17,059 nt of DNA, from NCBI GenBank assembly GCA_030685235.1, contig MU839328.1:1-17059 (forward strand), given 5' to 3'. Every line of letters begins with the position of its first letter. The stretch's first letter is position 1. The position numbers and the translations under genes are program-made. The stretch comes from Copromyces sp. CBS 386.78 (Eukaryota > Ascomycota > Sordariomycetes > Sordariales > Sordariaceae). Shown in pieces: positions 1 through 9,600 of this stretch. A model generated the notes under the pieces. That model was not told the DNA's origin. It worked only from the letters and a program-made list of their open reading frames with translations, and searched no databases.

Positions 1-90
1 GGATGCGTGTGAGATTATTGGTCCAAAAAAAAAATTAAAGTGGGGGAGCAGTGTATGAAGACATTGAGGGCAGTGCGAAAAGACTTTCTC
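1..90 (+). repeat. Left terminal inverted repeat (90 bp), not RIPed
   Basis: These 90 bases reappear as the reverse complement at 16966-17054. By eye the only difference is one base in a homopolymer (10 A here, 9 T there). The sequence starts GGATGCGTGTGAG and ends at ...GACTTTCTC. It keeps many CpA and TpG dinucleotides, unlike the DNA immediately inside it, where they are almost absent from about base 115 on. Its inner edge abuts the interrupted reverse transcriptase of element B. It could be the terminal inverted repeat of a large DNA transposon, or two inverted copies of some other unmutated repeat. The repeat may extend left of base 1, which is outside the window, so the true terminus is unknown. 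Confidence 0.9.
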
Positions 91-1860
91 TTTTTTAATT
101 AGCGGCAGTGGGTAATATATTTTTAATATAATATTATTAATACTACAATAATCTATATAAATACGGACTCCGCTTCTAGGTTTTTTAATTAGTAAGAAGG
201 GTGAAATAGCCGTAGATTGTGACGGCCGGATAAATTTCTTCTTTAAATTATTATCGATCTACTTTTTAATAACGATTACCTTTATAAGTAATATACATTA
301 AAGTTATATACTAGGAAATTACTCTCCTAACTATAATTCAATCTTATAATCGTACGAACGATAAGGAGGGATTTCCTCTACTAGCGAAGGTAAAAAAGCG
401 GCGATTTCACTAATATACCTCCGTCCCTTAAAATAATTTAAGATTTTAATAATTTCCTCCTTAGTTTTTAATGGTCGGTTTATTTTATCGAGAAATTTTT
501 TATATCTTCTTCGTCGACTTTTACCAAATATATTTATTAGAGGATTTCTTTGTATACGGGCGTATTAGTCTTGAGATTTCCGGTAAGGTTAATTATTTTA
601 GTAAGGATTATAGCCTTTTAAGTATTTTTTAAAATATGAATGCTAATTATTTCGTTAATAAAGTTATAAAGCGCGGGAGGTAAATTTTCCTTATATTTCC
701 TTCTATTACCTTCTATAATACTATTAATTATTTCTTCGGTTAAATTTAAATCTTGTAGATTTACTATAGCCGCTAGCCTTTTAATTTTAATATAGTTCGT
801 AATGTATAGCTATAGCTGCTCCTTCTTACAAATAAAATTAAACGTAATTACGTTAAGTGCCTTAATATTATTAGAATTGAATTTATAATCGGGTTTACGA
901 AGACGGTAGTATTAGAGTTAAGGACGATACGTGCCGGTTAAAATACGGCGGCTATTTATATAGACGTGAGGTTTATAAGGCGTAGGGCTTTTAATTTTAA
1001 TAAGGAGAGCGGTTATATTAATAATACTTACTTTTAACTTAGCGCGGCTAGCTATTAACGTTTTAATAGAAGTAGGGATTATATAATAACCGGTCTTAGG
1101 ATCGATTTTAGGTTTAATAGCGGTAGGAAGGAGTTCGGGAGTAGACAAGGGCTTTAGAGCGGGCTCTGCCGTAATGTTCTTAATCTTTTTTTTTTTAATA
1201 GTTGGAGGGCGAGATTCTTTCCCTTCAATAGTTGAAGGGTAAAATTCTCTCTCTTCAATAATTGGAGTAGGAGATTCAGTCTCCTCCTTCTTAATTGGCG
1301 GGATGGTTATCGGGCGGATAAAAATTATTGAAACCTAATTAGTAAGGGTTTTAAATACTACTATCTAATATTTAGGGAGATTTGCTAGTAAATAGCGATT
1401 TCGGTAGGCGGTATAGTTAAAATATATATTATATTATTTGTAATCGATTTTTAACTAATAGTATTATATTTATAGGAAGTTTAAAATAATTAAGTACTTC
1501 TTAAAAATATTGTAAACTAAAAAGGTAATAGTCTCTTTATAATAGCTAATCCGGAGCTTAGCTATTATTCCTTTAAAAATAATACCCTTAATTATTCTAT
1601 TAATAAAAATAAGCTTCTTCGTTTTTAATAATCGGAAACGGGGAAAGTTATTTTTAATAATAAAGGAGTGATTAATAAATGCGAAAGTAGAGTAATTACT
1701 ATTAATAAAGGTAATATAATAATTTTTACGTGAATAAGTTATAATATAAGAGGATAAAAGTATTGAATTTAAGGAAGTAGAATTATTTAACGATTGAACT
1801 TTAATTTCTTCTAAAACTTCTAACTCTATAGAGTTTGAAATTTATTTTTTAGATATAACC
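91..1860 (-). pseudogene. Element B pol fragment: protease, spacer, start of reverse transcriptase
   Basis: The pol frame is readable from about 1860 downwards. The protease active site lies at 1695-1703 (minus strand), where the usual Asp-Ser-Gly reads NSN, a RIP-type change. It is followed by FAFINHSF, then a spacer with three 10-codon repeats (1198-1287). The longest stop-free piece is 918-1148. Pre-RT sequence includes RSYDYKIEL (334-360), matching the HRPYDHKIEL-type motif that precedes gypsy RT. Then come FIRPSQS, RIYIDY (148-165) and PLPLIK (91-111). The RT part is out of frame with the protease part. The switch fits a one-base loss in the T/A run at 496-501, where both frames give sensible pre-RT sequence. 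The catalytic YxDD box would lie beyond the truncation. Family assignment is firm; function is impossible. Confidence 0.85.
1198..1287 (-). repeat. Three tandem 30-bp units in the pol spacer of element B
   Basis: Units start at 1198, 1228 and 1258, each beginning AATAGTTG or AATAATTG on the plus strand. The period is 30 bp (10 codons), so the repeat stays in frame. On the minus strand it gives acidic, proline-containing units such as SPTPIIEERE and YPSTIEGKE. It sits between protease and RT, a region that is variable and often low-complexity in gypsy elements. Confidence 0.75.
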
Positions 1861-3639
1861 CGGCCGGGCTTCTATATGCAATTATATATAGAGGCTAAAC
1901 GTTTTCTTAGTCGTTATAATATTTTCCACTAGCGGCGGGCTCGGCGGAGGTAATTAGAATAGCCGGGGTAATTAAAGTAGTATCGGTAGCGTAGACTTAC
2001 TCTTAATTACAACCTTTACTACGACTTTTATTCTTTAACTTCTTACTAACGGAGTATTAAGGGCCTTAAGAACCGTAGTTAATTAAAGTTATATAATTAC
2101 GGGCAATATAGCCGGACTTATTGTAACGACGGTAAAAGCTATTATAGGAACGTTAATTGAGAATATTTTTATAAATAAAAATTGCGAAATTAATAGCGTT
2201 TAAATCTATTTTATTTCTGCCCTAGTTAATAGGGATATTATTAGTAGAAGGTTTAGTATTAGAGCGATTTCCACTATTATTATTACTAGTGCCGCTATTA
2301 GGATTGAAGAAGTAATTTATTATTTTTTAATAAGAATCCGTATCCTTAAAGTTGCCGGCGATATTATAATAAATTTCGAATTAATGTTTAAAATTATTAT
2401 TAGGGGGAAAGTTATAGTGAATAAAAGCGTTATAGAGACGTTTATTGATTTTATTCCGGAGATAATAGACTTTTATTGAATTATTAAAATTATAGAAGTT
2501 TATTAAATTAATTAATTTAAATTCGAAATTTACGAAAAATATATTTTTTATATATAGTTTTTATAAATAGGGGTTAATGTCTATTTTAAAATTTATATTC
2601 TAGAAACGAGAGATTAAATATTCTATAAATTTAATATTTATTTTTTAACGCTAATTTACTTTATTGGGGTCCGATTAGATTATATCTAGATTATCTTAGA
2701 TACTAGATAAGATTTCGGGTCCGAGAAGTATAGTAGTACGGATGATTTTAATATTTTTAAAGGAGTAAAGAGTAGCGTCGTACTTCTATTAGAATTAGAT
2801 ACAAAAATACTAAATTTTGAAAATTTTATATTTGCGAACGGGATTACTAGTCTCCTTACTAATAAAGATAGGCGGGTTTTCTACTATTTAGCGAAGAGAA
2901 GAGGATATAATTATTTTTATAGTTATATTGTTAACGGGGGAAGAAGAGGGAGCTTATACTTTAAAGGTATTATATTCTGCGAATAAGGTATTGTAAACGG
3001 ATTTAAAGTTAATGTAATCGAAATTCTTTTAATCGAAGTTAGATTGGGCGTTGTCGATTATTTAGTAAGTAATTTTAAATTCTTCCTTAGAACGCTAGAA
3101 ATTGCTTTTAAAATTGTTGTAATATTTGAAATTAGTACAATAAAGGCGATTAAAAGGTGCGATAATAGAATGGAAAGCGGGGGCTTAAGAGAAAAGAGAA
3201 ATTGTTTCGAAATATTTGCGTAGGATTAGAAGACTTTTTAGTTAGTTGAAGCCTTCGAAAAAATTAGCGAGAGTTATAGTAGCGGGTTAGGGAAGGTCGA
3301 GAAATGCGGTACGATAGATTATAATATTAAATTTATTATTAAGGGTATTAATAATGGAATATAATAATTTTAAGTTAAATGGATTATTATTATTAATAGT
3401 AGGAGTAGAAAGGTTAGGAAGATTATTACTATTAGAATTATTATTAGGGGAGAAAAGGGCGGGATTATTATTGTTGTAAAATATAAGATAAAAGAGAGGT
3501 GACCGCTCGAAATAAAGAGAGGTAAAAGTCTGCGATTGGGACTATTTAAAATAATTAAAGATAGGCGATCTTTTATTTATTAAATAAAGAGTATTTTCTT
3601 TTATATATTAGTAAAGGGATGGAGTCTTGATTGGGCCAT
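1840..3639 (-). pseudogene. gag: Element B gag with CCHC zinc knuckle, RIPed
   Basis: This is the nucleocapsid/capsid precursor of element B. A possible ATG lies at 3639-3637 in the less-mutated leader, giving MAQSRLHPF, but with downstream stops the start is a guess. An Asn- and Pro-rich segment follows (around 3350-3470), then LDLP and TITLANFFEGF. The diagnostic feature is the zinc knuckle at 2093-2134, read as YRRYNKSGYIARNY. This is CX2CX4HX4C with every Cys and His converted to Tyr, as expected from TGC/TGT and CAC/CAT mutation. Gag and protease are in different frames (knuckle and PR codon starts are 428 bp apart, remainder 2), the same -1 relation as in element A. The C-terminus near 1840 is approximate. 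Confidence 0.8.
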
Positions 3640-3787
3640 TGTTATGACTACGATTGTCGATATTTGGTGGGGTGTTGGGCTTAGCGATTTGTAATGAGGC
3701 GATCCTTGTACGCGCGCGATCGAAAAAATAATTGCGATGAAAGATGGGTTTACGTTGTAAACGTAATAGTTAAAAGGTATAATTAAC
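3640..3787 (-). other. Element B leader with primer-binding-site region
   Basis: This is untranslated sequence between the LTR and gag. Directly inside the LTR the minus strand reads GTTAATTATACC followed shortly by ACTATTACG. Element A has GTTAATTGTACC and ACTATTACG at the same place, so this is the likely tRNA primer-binding region. I cannot name the tRNA because the site itself may be mutated. CpA and TpG survive better here than in gag. Confidence 0.55.
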
Positions 3788-4018
3788 TATTACGGGTAAA
3801 AGGCGAGAAGTTAGGTATAGATATTAGATATATGTAATTGTACGAGGGAAGAAGAGGAAGAGTGTAAGGTGCGTTCGGGAGATGAGCCTTTATGGGATTC
3901 GAGCTATAAACCCCAGTGGGTCTATGGCGGGAGGCTACAGCCAATTAACCGAAATGGTGATAGTAGTCTTAGAGAGCTACTGTCACCAGTATATGTAATA
4001 TAGGTTAATCCTGTAATA
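3788..4018 (-). repeat. LTR of element B (231 bp), lightly RIPed
   Basis: On the minus strand it starts TATTACAGGATTAACC and ends CCCGTAATA. Element A's LTRs start TATCACAGGATTACC and end CCCGTRATA, so the boundaries rest on that match. The ends form a short inverted repeat (TATTAC/GTAATA), consistent with TG...CA termini changed by RIP. A pyrimidine-rich tract followed by CTCGTACAATTACATATAT matches the equivalent part of LTR A. Its length is close to LTR A (221 bp). It retains many CpA/TpG. Relic D runs into its outer edge without an obvious natural stop. Confidence 0.82.
3956..3987. other. Imperfect hairpin inside LTR B
   Basis: GGTGATAGTAG (3956-3966) can pair with CTACTGTCACC (3977-3987) over 11 bp with one T-G pair and a 10-base loop. 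It lies in the half of the LTR nearest its outer edge, where regulatory sequence would be expected. It could be a promoter or operator palindrome, or chance. No function is shown. Confidence 0.5.
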
Positions 4019-6130
4019 GCTATAATATATTTCTATATACTACTTCGGATAATTATAGTAAGCGGCTATAAACGGGGAGTATTATACTAATTTATTTATT
4101 TAATATCGTATTTAATAACGTTAAGTAAACGTATAAAGGGATATTCCTTTAAAATATTTCTTCGTTATTTCGTAAGAACTTTAAATTTAACTTCTTTATA
4201 TTAAATTTCTAATTAATTAAAATCCTTTTTTTCTATTTTATAAGGGGGGTTCGACTTATTTAATTCGAATTCCGACGGATATTAGGGTCCCTAATTTTAA
4301 TTTCCAAATTGAAAGGCTTAAAATCTAAGAATTTATAAATAGGCTTCTATAAAAAGGGGTAGTCGTAAACGGGGTAAGGCGGCAGAAGTATTAAGCGAAA
4401 TTAATTTATAAATTTTAATATATTATCGAATTATATTATATTATTATACTATAATAATATTATAATATTAAGTTCTAAAAAAGCAATACGCTATATAAAC
4501 TGAAGTTCGGAATAGAGAAGCCGCATAAGGTTTAATTAATTATTAAAGCGATTAGGTATAAATTTATTAATATAATTAGAATTATATTTTTTTAGAATAA
4601 TTTGGATAAATAGTATTTCTAAATCCTTATTATATATTATATAGTAATTTAATATTAATAAATTAAAAGTACATACTTTAAAATATAATTATAAAGGGTA
4701 ATATAATAAAAAATAGTAAGGAATTATTAATATAGCCGATTATTAATATTTATTCTCTATAAAGGTAAATATAAAAGGATTTAGAATTTCTTTTTACAAT
4801 AATAGCATTTTTTTAATATTAGAGAAATAATTGTTATAAATTAATTAAATATTTTTAATATAAAGGATAATATTTAATAGCTTTAATTATTTAAAAGTAT
4901 TAAACGGTTTAAATAGGAGATTATTTTATTTTAATAATAGGATATCCTTTTTTTATTAATATTAATTAAATTAATCGAAGTAATTATATAATATAAATAA
5001 TATAAAAGGGTATAACGTACTACGGGAAATAAGTATAATAGGAGTATATAGTATATTTTGCACTATTGCCGAATTTATTCTAATGTTAGTTATTCTTTTA
5101 ATAAATTATTTTCGTTATTTATTTATATATTAGTATTATCGGCGGCCTTTTAGTCTATTCGGTATTTAGAATTTCCGCCGGTTTATTATAGTTGAATAAT
5201 AATTTTAGCGGCTTTATTTTTCCTTTTCGGGTTTAGTTTTACTTTCTTTAACGGAGGGCCTTCGATATTAGTAGGGTTTTTAGAGTTTCCGCCGGTTTAT
5301 TATAATCGAATAGTAGTTTCGGCTGTTTTACCCTTCCCTTTCGGGTTTAGTTTTACTTTTTTTAATAGAGGGCCTTCGATATTAATTAGGTTTTCGGAAT
5401 TCCCGTTAGTTTATTATAGTCGAATAGTAATTTTAGCGGCTTTACTTTTTTTTATTAGGTTTAATTTTTTTAAGCCGAATTACCGTTGTAGTATATTAGT
5501 TTAATTAATATTAAATAATTAGTAATATTTAATATAGTAAATAGATTAAGGGTAATATATTTTAAATAACGTCCGTTTCGCGCTGGCGTAGTCTTCGTTA
5601 AATAATATTATATCGGTTAGGTTTTCGGAACTCCCGCCGGTCTATTATAATAATATAGTAATTTTAGCGGCCTTACCCTTTTTTATTAGATTTAATTTAT
5701 TTAAATTAAATTGCCGCCGTAGTATATTAATTTAATTAATATTAAATAATTAGTAGTATATAATATAGTAAATAGATTAAGGGTAATATATTTTAGATAA
5801 CGTTCGTTTTATATTAGTGTAATTTTCGTTAAGTAGTGCCGTACGTACGGTTTCTTTATTAAATAGCCTTTTATATTATTTACGCTATATAGGATATTAT
5901 TCGGCAAGTATATTAGGGGTATTTATATTTTCTATACTTATTTATAAAAATATTTAATTAACTATTGAAATTTAATTAAAATACATTCTATTAAATACTT
6001 TAATATAAAATTATTTATTATAATACGAAGTCGTTGAATCGACCGATTAATTTTTTACGCTAGAAGAATTATATATATACGGTCGTTATAAGTTATATTA
6101 TAAAATATAGCGAAACAATAATAAAACGAA
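4019..6130 (-). pseudogene. Relic D: unrecognised protein with 38/77-residue repeats and basic segments
   Basis: One minus-strand frame can be followed from about 6130 to the edge of LTR B, roughly 700 codons, with interruptions almost all TAA/TAG. From N to C it has a hydrophobic lead-in of doubtful reality, then LFNKETVRTALLNENY, two 77-codon units (5620-5850, 5389-5619), two 38-codon units (5275-5388, 5161-5274), and a CYYCKKKF CxxC pair near 4785-4810. A charged C-terminal part follows with YPSEFELNKSNPPYKIEKK and KEYPFIRLLNVIKYDIK. The shorter repeats contain PLLKKVKLNPKGKGK, which resembles a bipartite nuclear localisation signal. The frame is still open at LTR B, so B may have cut off its 3' end. 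I do not recognise the family. Start and exact extent are uncertain, and it could belong to the inverted-repeat-bounded unit or be unrelated cargo. Confidence 0.45.
5161..5850 (-). repeat. Tandem repeat array, periods 114, 114, 231, 231 bp
   Basis: Unit starts on the plus strand (GGTATTTAGAATTTCC, GGTTTTTAGAGTTTCC, GGTTTTCGGAATTCCC, GGTTTTCGGAACTCCC) fall at 5161, 5275, 5389 and 5620. The first two units are 114 bp (38 codons) and the next two 231 bp (77 codons). All periods are multiples of three. The units share a core read on the minus strand as KLN(P/L)...KGKxAxxTI, two stop codons at a fixed place, then TGG(N/S)S. The 231-bp units add about 39 codons including KRTL.KIYYP and LFNIN. Copies differ mainly by C/T and G/A changes. 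Frame conservation argues that this was a coding repeat. Confidence 0.8.
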
Positions 6131-7520
6131 TATATAGTACGAAGTATAAAAAAAATAAAGATTTAGAATAAAGTATAAATATCGGGTAGAAAAATAGAGT
6201 TGGGGGAAATATAGTATTTAGAAAAACCCAATATAATTAATATTAAGAATAAAATAGGAGAGTAAAGGGGGTAAATTCTATTAAATATTTAAATGGGTTA
6301 GGCTTTATTTTAAGGATATTTTAATTAAAGGTATTAAAAATAAAATAGAGTTATATTTAGGGAAGCAGTAAGTAATATAAGTAAGCGAATAGATTCCGTA
6401 ATATATAATAATATTTAAATTTATCCAAGATATTATAATATTTTTATTTAATTTTCTACTACATAAAATATTTATTTAATTATTAATATAATATATAATT
6501 ATATCCGCTATTTTAATAGTTTGTTCGCGGGCTATTCAATTGTGGAAGTAAATAAATATATAAAGTCGGTAAATAAATTACGGCGGTATAGTTTAATAAA
6601 ATTAAGTATACTAAAGTATTTATTTATAGAATATTTATTTATTAAACGGGGAAATTAAACGATAACCGGTCTTTATAGTTAAATAAGTAAATAATATAGT
6701 TAATAAGCCCGGATAAGTAGTTATAGCCCGCCCATACTCTTAAAAGAAGTTGAAATTCTTAAAGCTATAGAGAGAATAATTAGTATAAAATTAGATATCA
6801 ATTAGCGACGTTAACAAAGCTACGCTTTTCCTATTAAATTAGGTATAGTAATAAAGTATTAAGGGTTAGAGTAATAGTTTTAATAAAAATATTTTGCCGT
6901 TAGGTTTAAGGTAGCGGATATAGGAATTAATTAAGTAGGTCGAATCCGTCTTCCTTAACGGACTACCTTTTTTACTAGTTATTTATTAATTAGAAATCGA
7001 ATTTACTTTTATTAAATCGGATATAACGGCGGTATATCCTAATTTATATTATAATTAACGATTTTAAATAGACGTTTAATTTTAATTTTAAATAGGTTTA
7101 ACAATTAAGCAATTAAATTAAATAATTATTATAATTAAGTAAGTAGGGCGTTATTAAGTAAATTATAATTAAATTATTGATTGATTCGTAAAAAAATATA
7201 AATTAAAAATTAAAAATAGTTTTAGCTTTTTATATTTTAAAATTCCGGATATATTATAATTATTAAGTTTAAATATAGTTAGTATTAATTTATAGTTTTC
7301 AATATAGCGTTAATATTATATAATTATATATAAGGTTAATAAATTATAATATTTAAATAATTAATTCTCCTAAGTATTATATTTAAATTAAAAGTTCTAA
7401 TAGTTAACGACCGTTAATTTTCCTAATTATATTTTAATACTAATATTAAATCTAATATATTAGATTTTATTCTTATTAAAATAAAGTAATTTACTAATTA
7501 AAGCCTTATTTTCTATATAC
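6131..7520. other. RIPed AT-rich DNA with no confident gene
   Basis: This is very AT-rich, CpA/TpG-poor sequence. A plus-strand frame around 6720-7010 reads in part as KEVEILKAIERIISIKLDI and a minus-strand frame through the same bases is about equally open, so I cannot choose a strand or make a protein call. I see no LTR, tRNA or terminal repeat here. Before element A inserted, this region was continuous with 14797 onwards and lay between relics C and D. Confidence 0.4.
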
Positions 7521-7525
7521 GTTAG
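7521..7525. repeat. Target-site duplication of element A, left copy (GTTAG)
   Basis: GTTAG directly precedes the left LTR and recurs directly after the right LTR at 14792-14796. Five-base duplications are usual for Ty3/gypsy integrases. The exact match supports the LTR boundaries and shows that this is a single intact insertion. Confidence 0.88.
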
Positions 7526-7746
7526 TATCACAGGATTACCTGCGATGGCACTGGGTACTACATAGTCGAGTCCATTGGCCATTGGCCAATAGGACCGCAT
7601 GCACGCACCAGTGGACCTCGGTCCCAGATCTAAGGTACAGTACAACTTGCCCTATATTTAGACCGTACTCCTCCCTCCTCCTTCTTTCCTTCCTCGTACA
7701 ATTACGTATATTTAACCATACCCCTAACAGTATTATCCCCGTAATA
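7526..7746 (+). repeat. Element A left LTR (221 bp)
   Basis: It begins TATCACAGG and ends CCCGTAATA. In the right LTR the matching end is GTGATA, the exact reverse complement of TATCAC, so the original termini were an inverted repeat (TA...TA now, TG...CA type by inference from RIP). It aligns with 14571-14791 without gaps. By hand count about 44 of 221 positions differ, all transitions. The first half of this copy is the less mutated half, with several CpA and TpG left. Confidence 0.93.
7581..7695 (+). promoter_or_regulatory. Probable LTR promoter: inverted CCAAT pair, TATA-like site, CT-rich tract
   Basis: ATTGGCCAAT at 7581-7590 is a perfect palindrome containing two overlapping inverted CCAAT boxes. 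The right LTR has an even longer one, CTATTGGCCAATAG at 14624-14637. About 60 bp downstream is CCTATATTTA (7651-7660), then a 28-base pyrimidine tract (7668-7695) ending in CGTACAA. CCAAT, TATA-like and CT-rich initiator elements in this order are typical of fungal polymerase II promoters, which LTRs must supply for the genomic RNA. The promoter role is inferred from motifs and position. Confidence 0.55.
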
Positions 7747-7770
7747 GTTAATTGTACCTTACTATTACGC
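7747..7770 (+). other. Element A primer-binding-site region
   Basis: Directly inside the left LTR the sequence is GTTAATTGTACC, then ACTATTACG. The same two blocks follow LTR B. This is where the tRNA primer for minus-strand DNA synthesis pairs in LTR retroelements. The primer tRNA cannot be named from RIPed sequence. Confidence 0.55.
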
Positions 7771-7989
7771 TGCGCGCGTATACCTTAAAATAAGTTCATC
7801 GCCGCCGTCGTAAGTATCTCCGACGAACCTACGATTTTATTATACTACAATATACCTCTCTCTCGTCGTATCGCAATAGACTTCTTTTTCGTCATTACAA
7901 AGTAGCCAACAAACACCGTTTACGCTATAAGGTAATAAGTAAGCACTTATACTATAAAGTAGCAAATACTAATTACAATTATTTAAATA

Positions 7990-9600
7990 GCGGCCCCTAT
8001 TATTAATTTCGACGTTATTATCTTTACAATTAACGTTATCGTCGGCTCTAAATACGAATAACTCTTCGAAAACGTTATAGAAACCTTTAACAGTACCGTT
8101 CTCTAATACCTAAATAACCTAATCATAGAAGAAATCTTTAATACCGCTTCTAAATTCGCTTAATATATTGCTTTTCCTTATATTATTATTGCTCTCGCCT
8201 AATTAATTTATATAGACCTAATTTAAATTAATATATTCGCTAACGCTATCTAAAATTCCTTCGAAGCCGCTTATTAGTAGATCGCTAACTAAAAAAGTAT
8301 TATTACTAACCTTTAATAGAAATTCGCCAACCTTTAATAGGAGGCCTAATAATTCCGTAATAACTTTATTATAACTAACGAAATTAATACTAAACTTAAA
8401 AAAACCGCTAAAACCTAAATTAGGGCCCTTAAGAAGGCCATTTACAACAAAATTACTATACCCACTTCCGTCCCCGCCCCCAACTCCGACAATAAGGAAA
8501 TAACTACCCCTAAATCCTATATTAGTAAGGACTCCGCTACTTATACCAGCGAAAATACTTCTACCGTTAAAAAAGCCGAAGCTTTTTAGGATTAGAAAAA
8601 TAAAATCTAATTCTATTAATTCTAAAACGCCTAATAATTTAATTAAAATAAATATTATAAATTCGCTCAAATTTTTTTATACTTCGGTAGTAATGCCTTT
8701 AAAATTCTAGCCCCCTACGTAATACCTATTATTAAAGAGGCAAACCCGACGAAGTAAAAGTAAGTAAGCGTAAAAACCTTCTTCAAATACCTTAATACGA
8801 AGTATAATTGTATAAACTTTACCTTCGAAATATACCGGGATTTCAAATCCCTCAAAATATTTAAAGGTATTAAATAATTCGACTTCGAAAATAAATTTAT
8901 TACTATTATTAATAAATACAACTTTAACGACGTTATAAAAATATATTATTTAAAAATAAAAATTACGAATAAAATCCGTAATATTATTACTTATTAGTAA
9001 AATACCCCGACTTATAACAATTTCGACGGATAGTTTACCCTCTATTACAAGTTCGCCACTAATTTAAAGGAACGTAATTAACGTAATAAAACTAATATTT
9101 ACTTTAAAAACGGTACTATTAGTACCAGCAATACCGCTACCCCCGAACGTACTATTAATTAAAATAGTATTATTATAAATTTCAACGCTATAAACGCCGT
9201 TAATATTTAATTATTTCATATAATTAATAAGGCGGTTATTAATTATTATATAAAGAACGGACTTTATAAACGCTATGCCTAAATTAGCTACTACGCCTAC
9301 GAATATTGTAATAATATTAATATTAATATCCTTAAGGAGTAAAGGGAGTACGAACGTTATAACCGTTATATTAGAGGAGGTAATAATAACCGTAGTAGAC
9401 CCGCTATAAATTAGATTAACTATAGTAATAATAGTAATAATAGCGTTCGCGTTAACGCCGTCGCTATTAATAAACTTGCCGTTCCCGCTATACCTCCTAT
9501 TCTAATTCCTATCTAATTTATAGAATATAGTACGGGAAATATACCGCTTCTCTATTAAATCGCTTAGAAAAGCCGTTATTTATAATAATAATAGAGGAGG
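7990..9600 (+). pseudogene. gag: Element A gag with coiled coil and CCHC zinc knuckle, RIPed
   Basis: Frame with codons starting at positions = 1 mod 3. The N-terminal part (about 8220-8400) contains a heptad-like stretch read as NSFEAAY..IAN.KSIITNL, a probable coiled coil. Then comes a Ser/Thr/Pro linker (PTSVPAPNSDNKEITTPKS, from 8461) and a capsid-like region with DFENKFITIINKYNFNDVI and NFDG.FTLYYKFATNLKE. The zinc knuckle is at 9265-9306, read as YKRYA.ISYYAYEY. This is CX2CX4HX4C with Cys and His turned into Tyr and a Gln into stop. An Arg/Asn-rich tail ends near 9600. No start codon is convincing, since ATG is scarce after RIP, so the left edge is approximate. The role is RNA packaging and particle assembly. 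Confidence 0.82.

Larger units (their letters stand above)
91..4018 (-). mobile_element. Element B: 5'-truncated-in-RT Ty3/gypsy retrotransposon, RIPed
   Basis: Read on the minus strand, this stretch gives LTR, leader, gag with a CCHC knuckle, aspartic protease, a variable spacer and the N-terminal part of reverse transcriptase. That is the gag-PR-RT order of Ty3/gypsy elements. It stops at base 91, just after the RT motif PLPLIK, where the unmutated inverted repeat begins. The rest of RT, RNase H, integrase and the second LTR are missing. It is related to element A: LTR ends, LTR-proximal internal sequence and protease are recognisably similar. The coding part is heavily RIPed. The LTR and leader (about 3590-4018) are much less so. 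No target-site duplication can be checked because one end is lost; the five bases beyond the LTR are GCTAT (4019-4023). Confidence 0.88.

Noticed and set aside
3880..3960. tRNA-like string (GATTCGAGC with GGG/CCC nearby)
   Set aside because: No acceptor, D or anticodon arms can be folded around it, and it lies within LTR B.
6720..7010. Possible plus-strand Fot1/pogo-like transposase (KEVEILKAIERII...)
   Set aside because: A loose resemblance to a helix-turn-helix start only. No DDE motif could be placed downstream and the opposite strand is about equally open.
7460..7788. Two overlapping short frames on opposite strands (7460-7645 minus, 7582-7788 plus)
   Set aside because: Both lie across the left LTR of element A, which is non-coding promoter/leader sequence; similar bases recur in the right LTR.
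8218..8670. Longest stop-free frame in the window, 150 codons on the minus strand
   Set aside because: It is antisense to gag of element A, which is supported by the coiled-coil region, zinc knuckle and element structure. RIP removes stops unevenly and leaves such shadows. Composition is hydrophobic and low-complexity.
8715..8921. Minus-strand 68-codon frame
   Set aside because: Antisense to element A gag; no motif.
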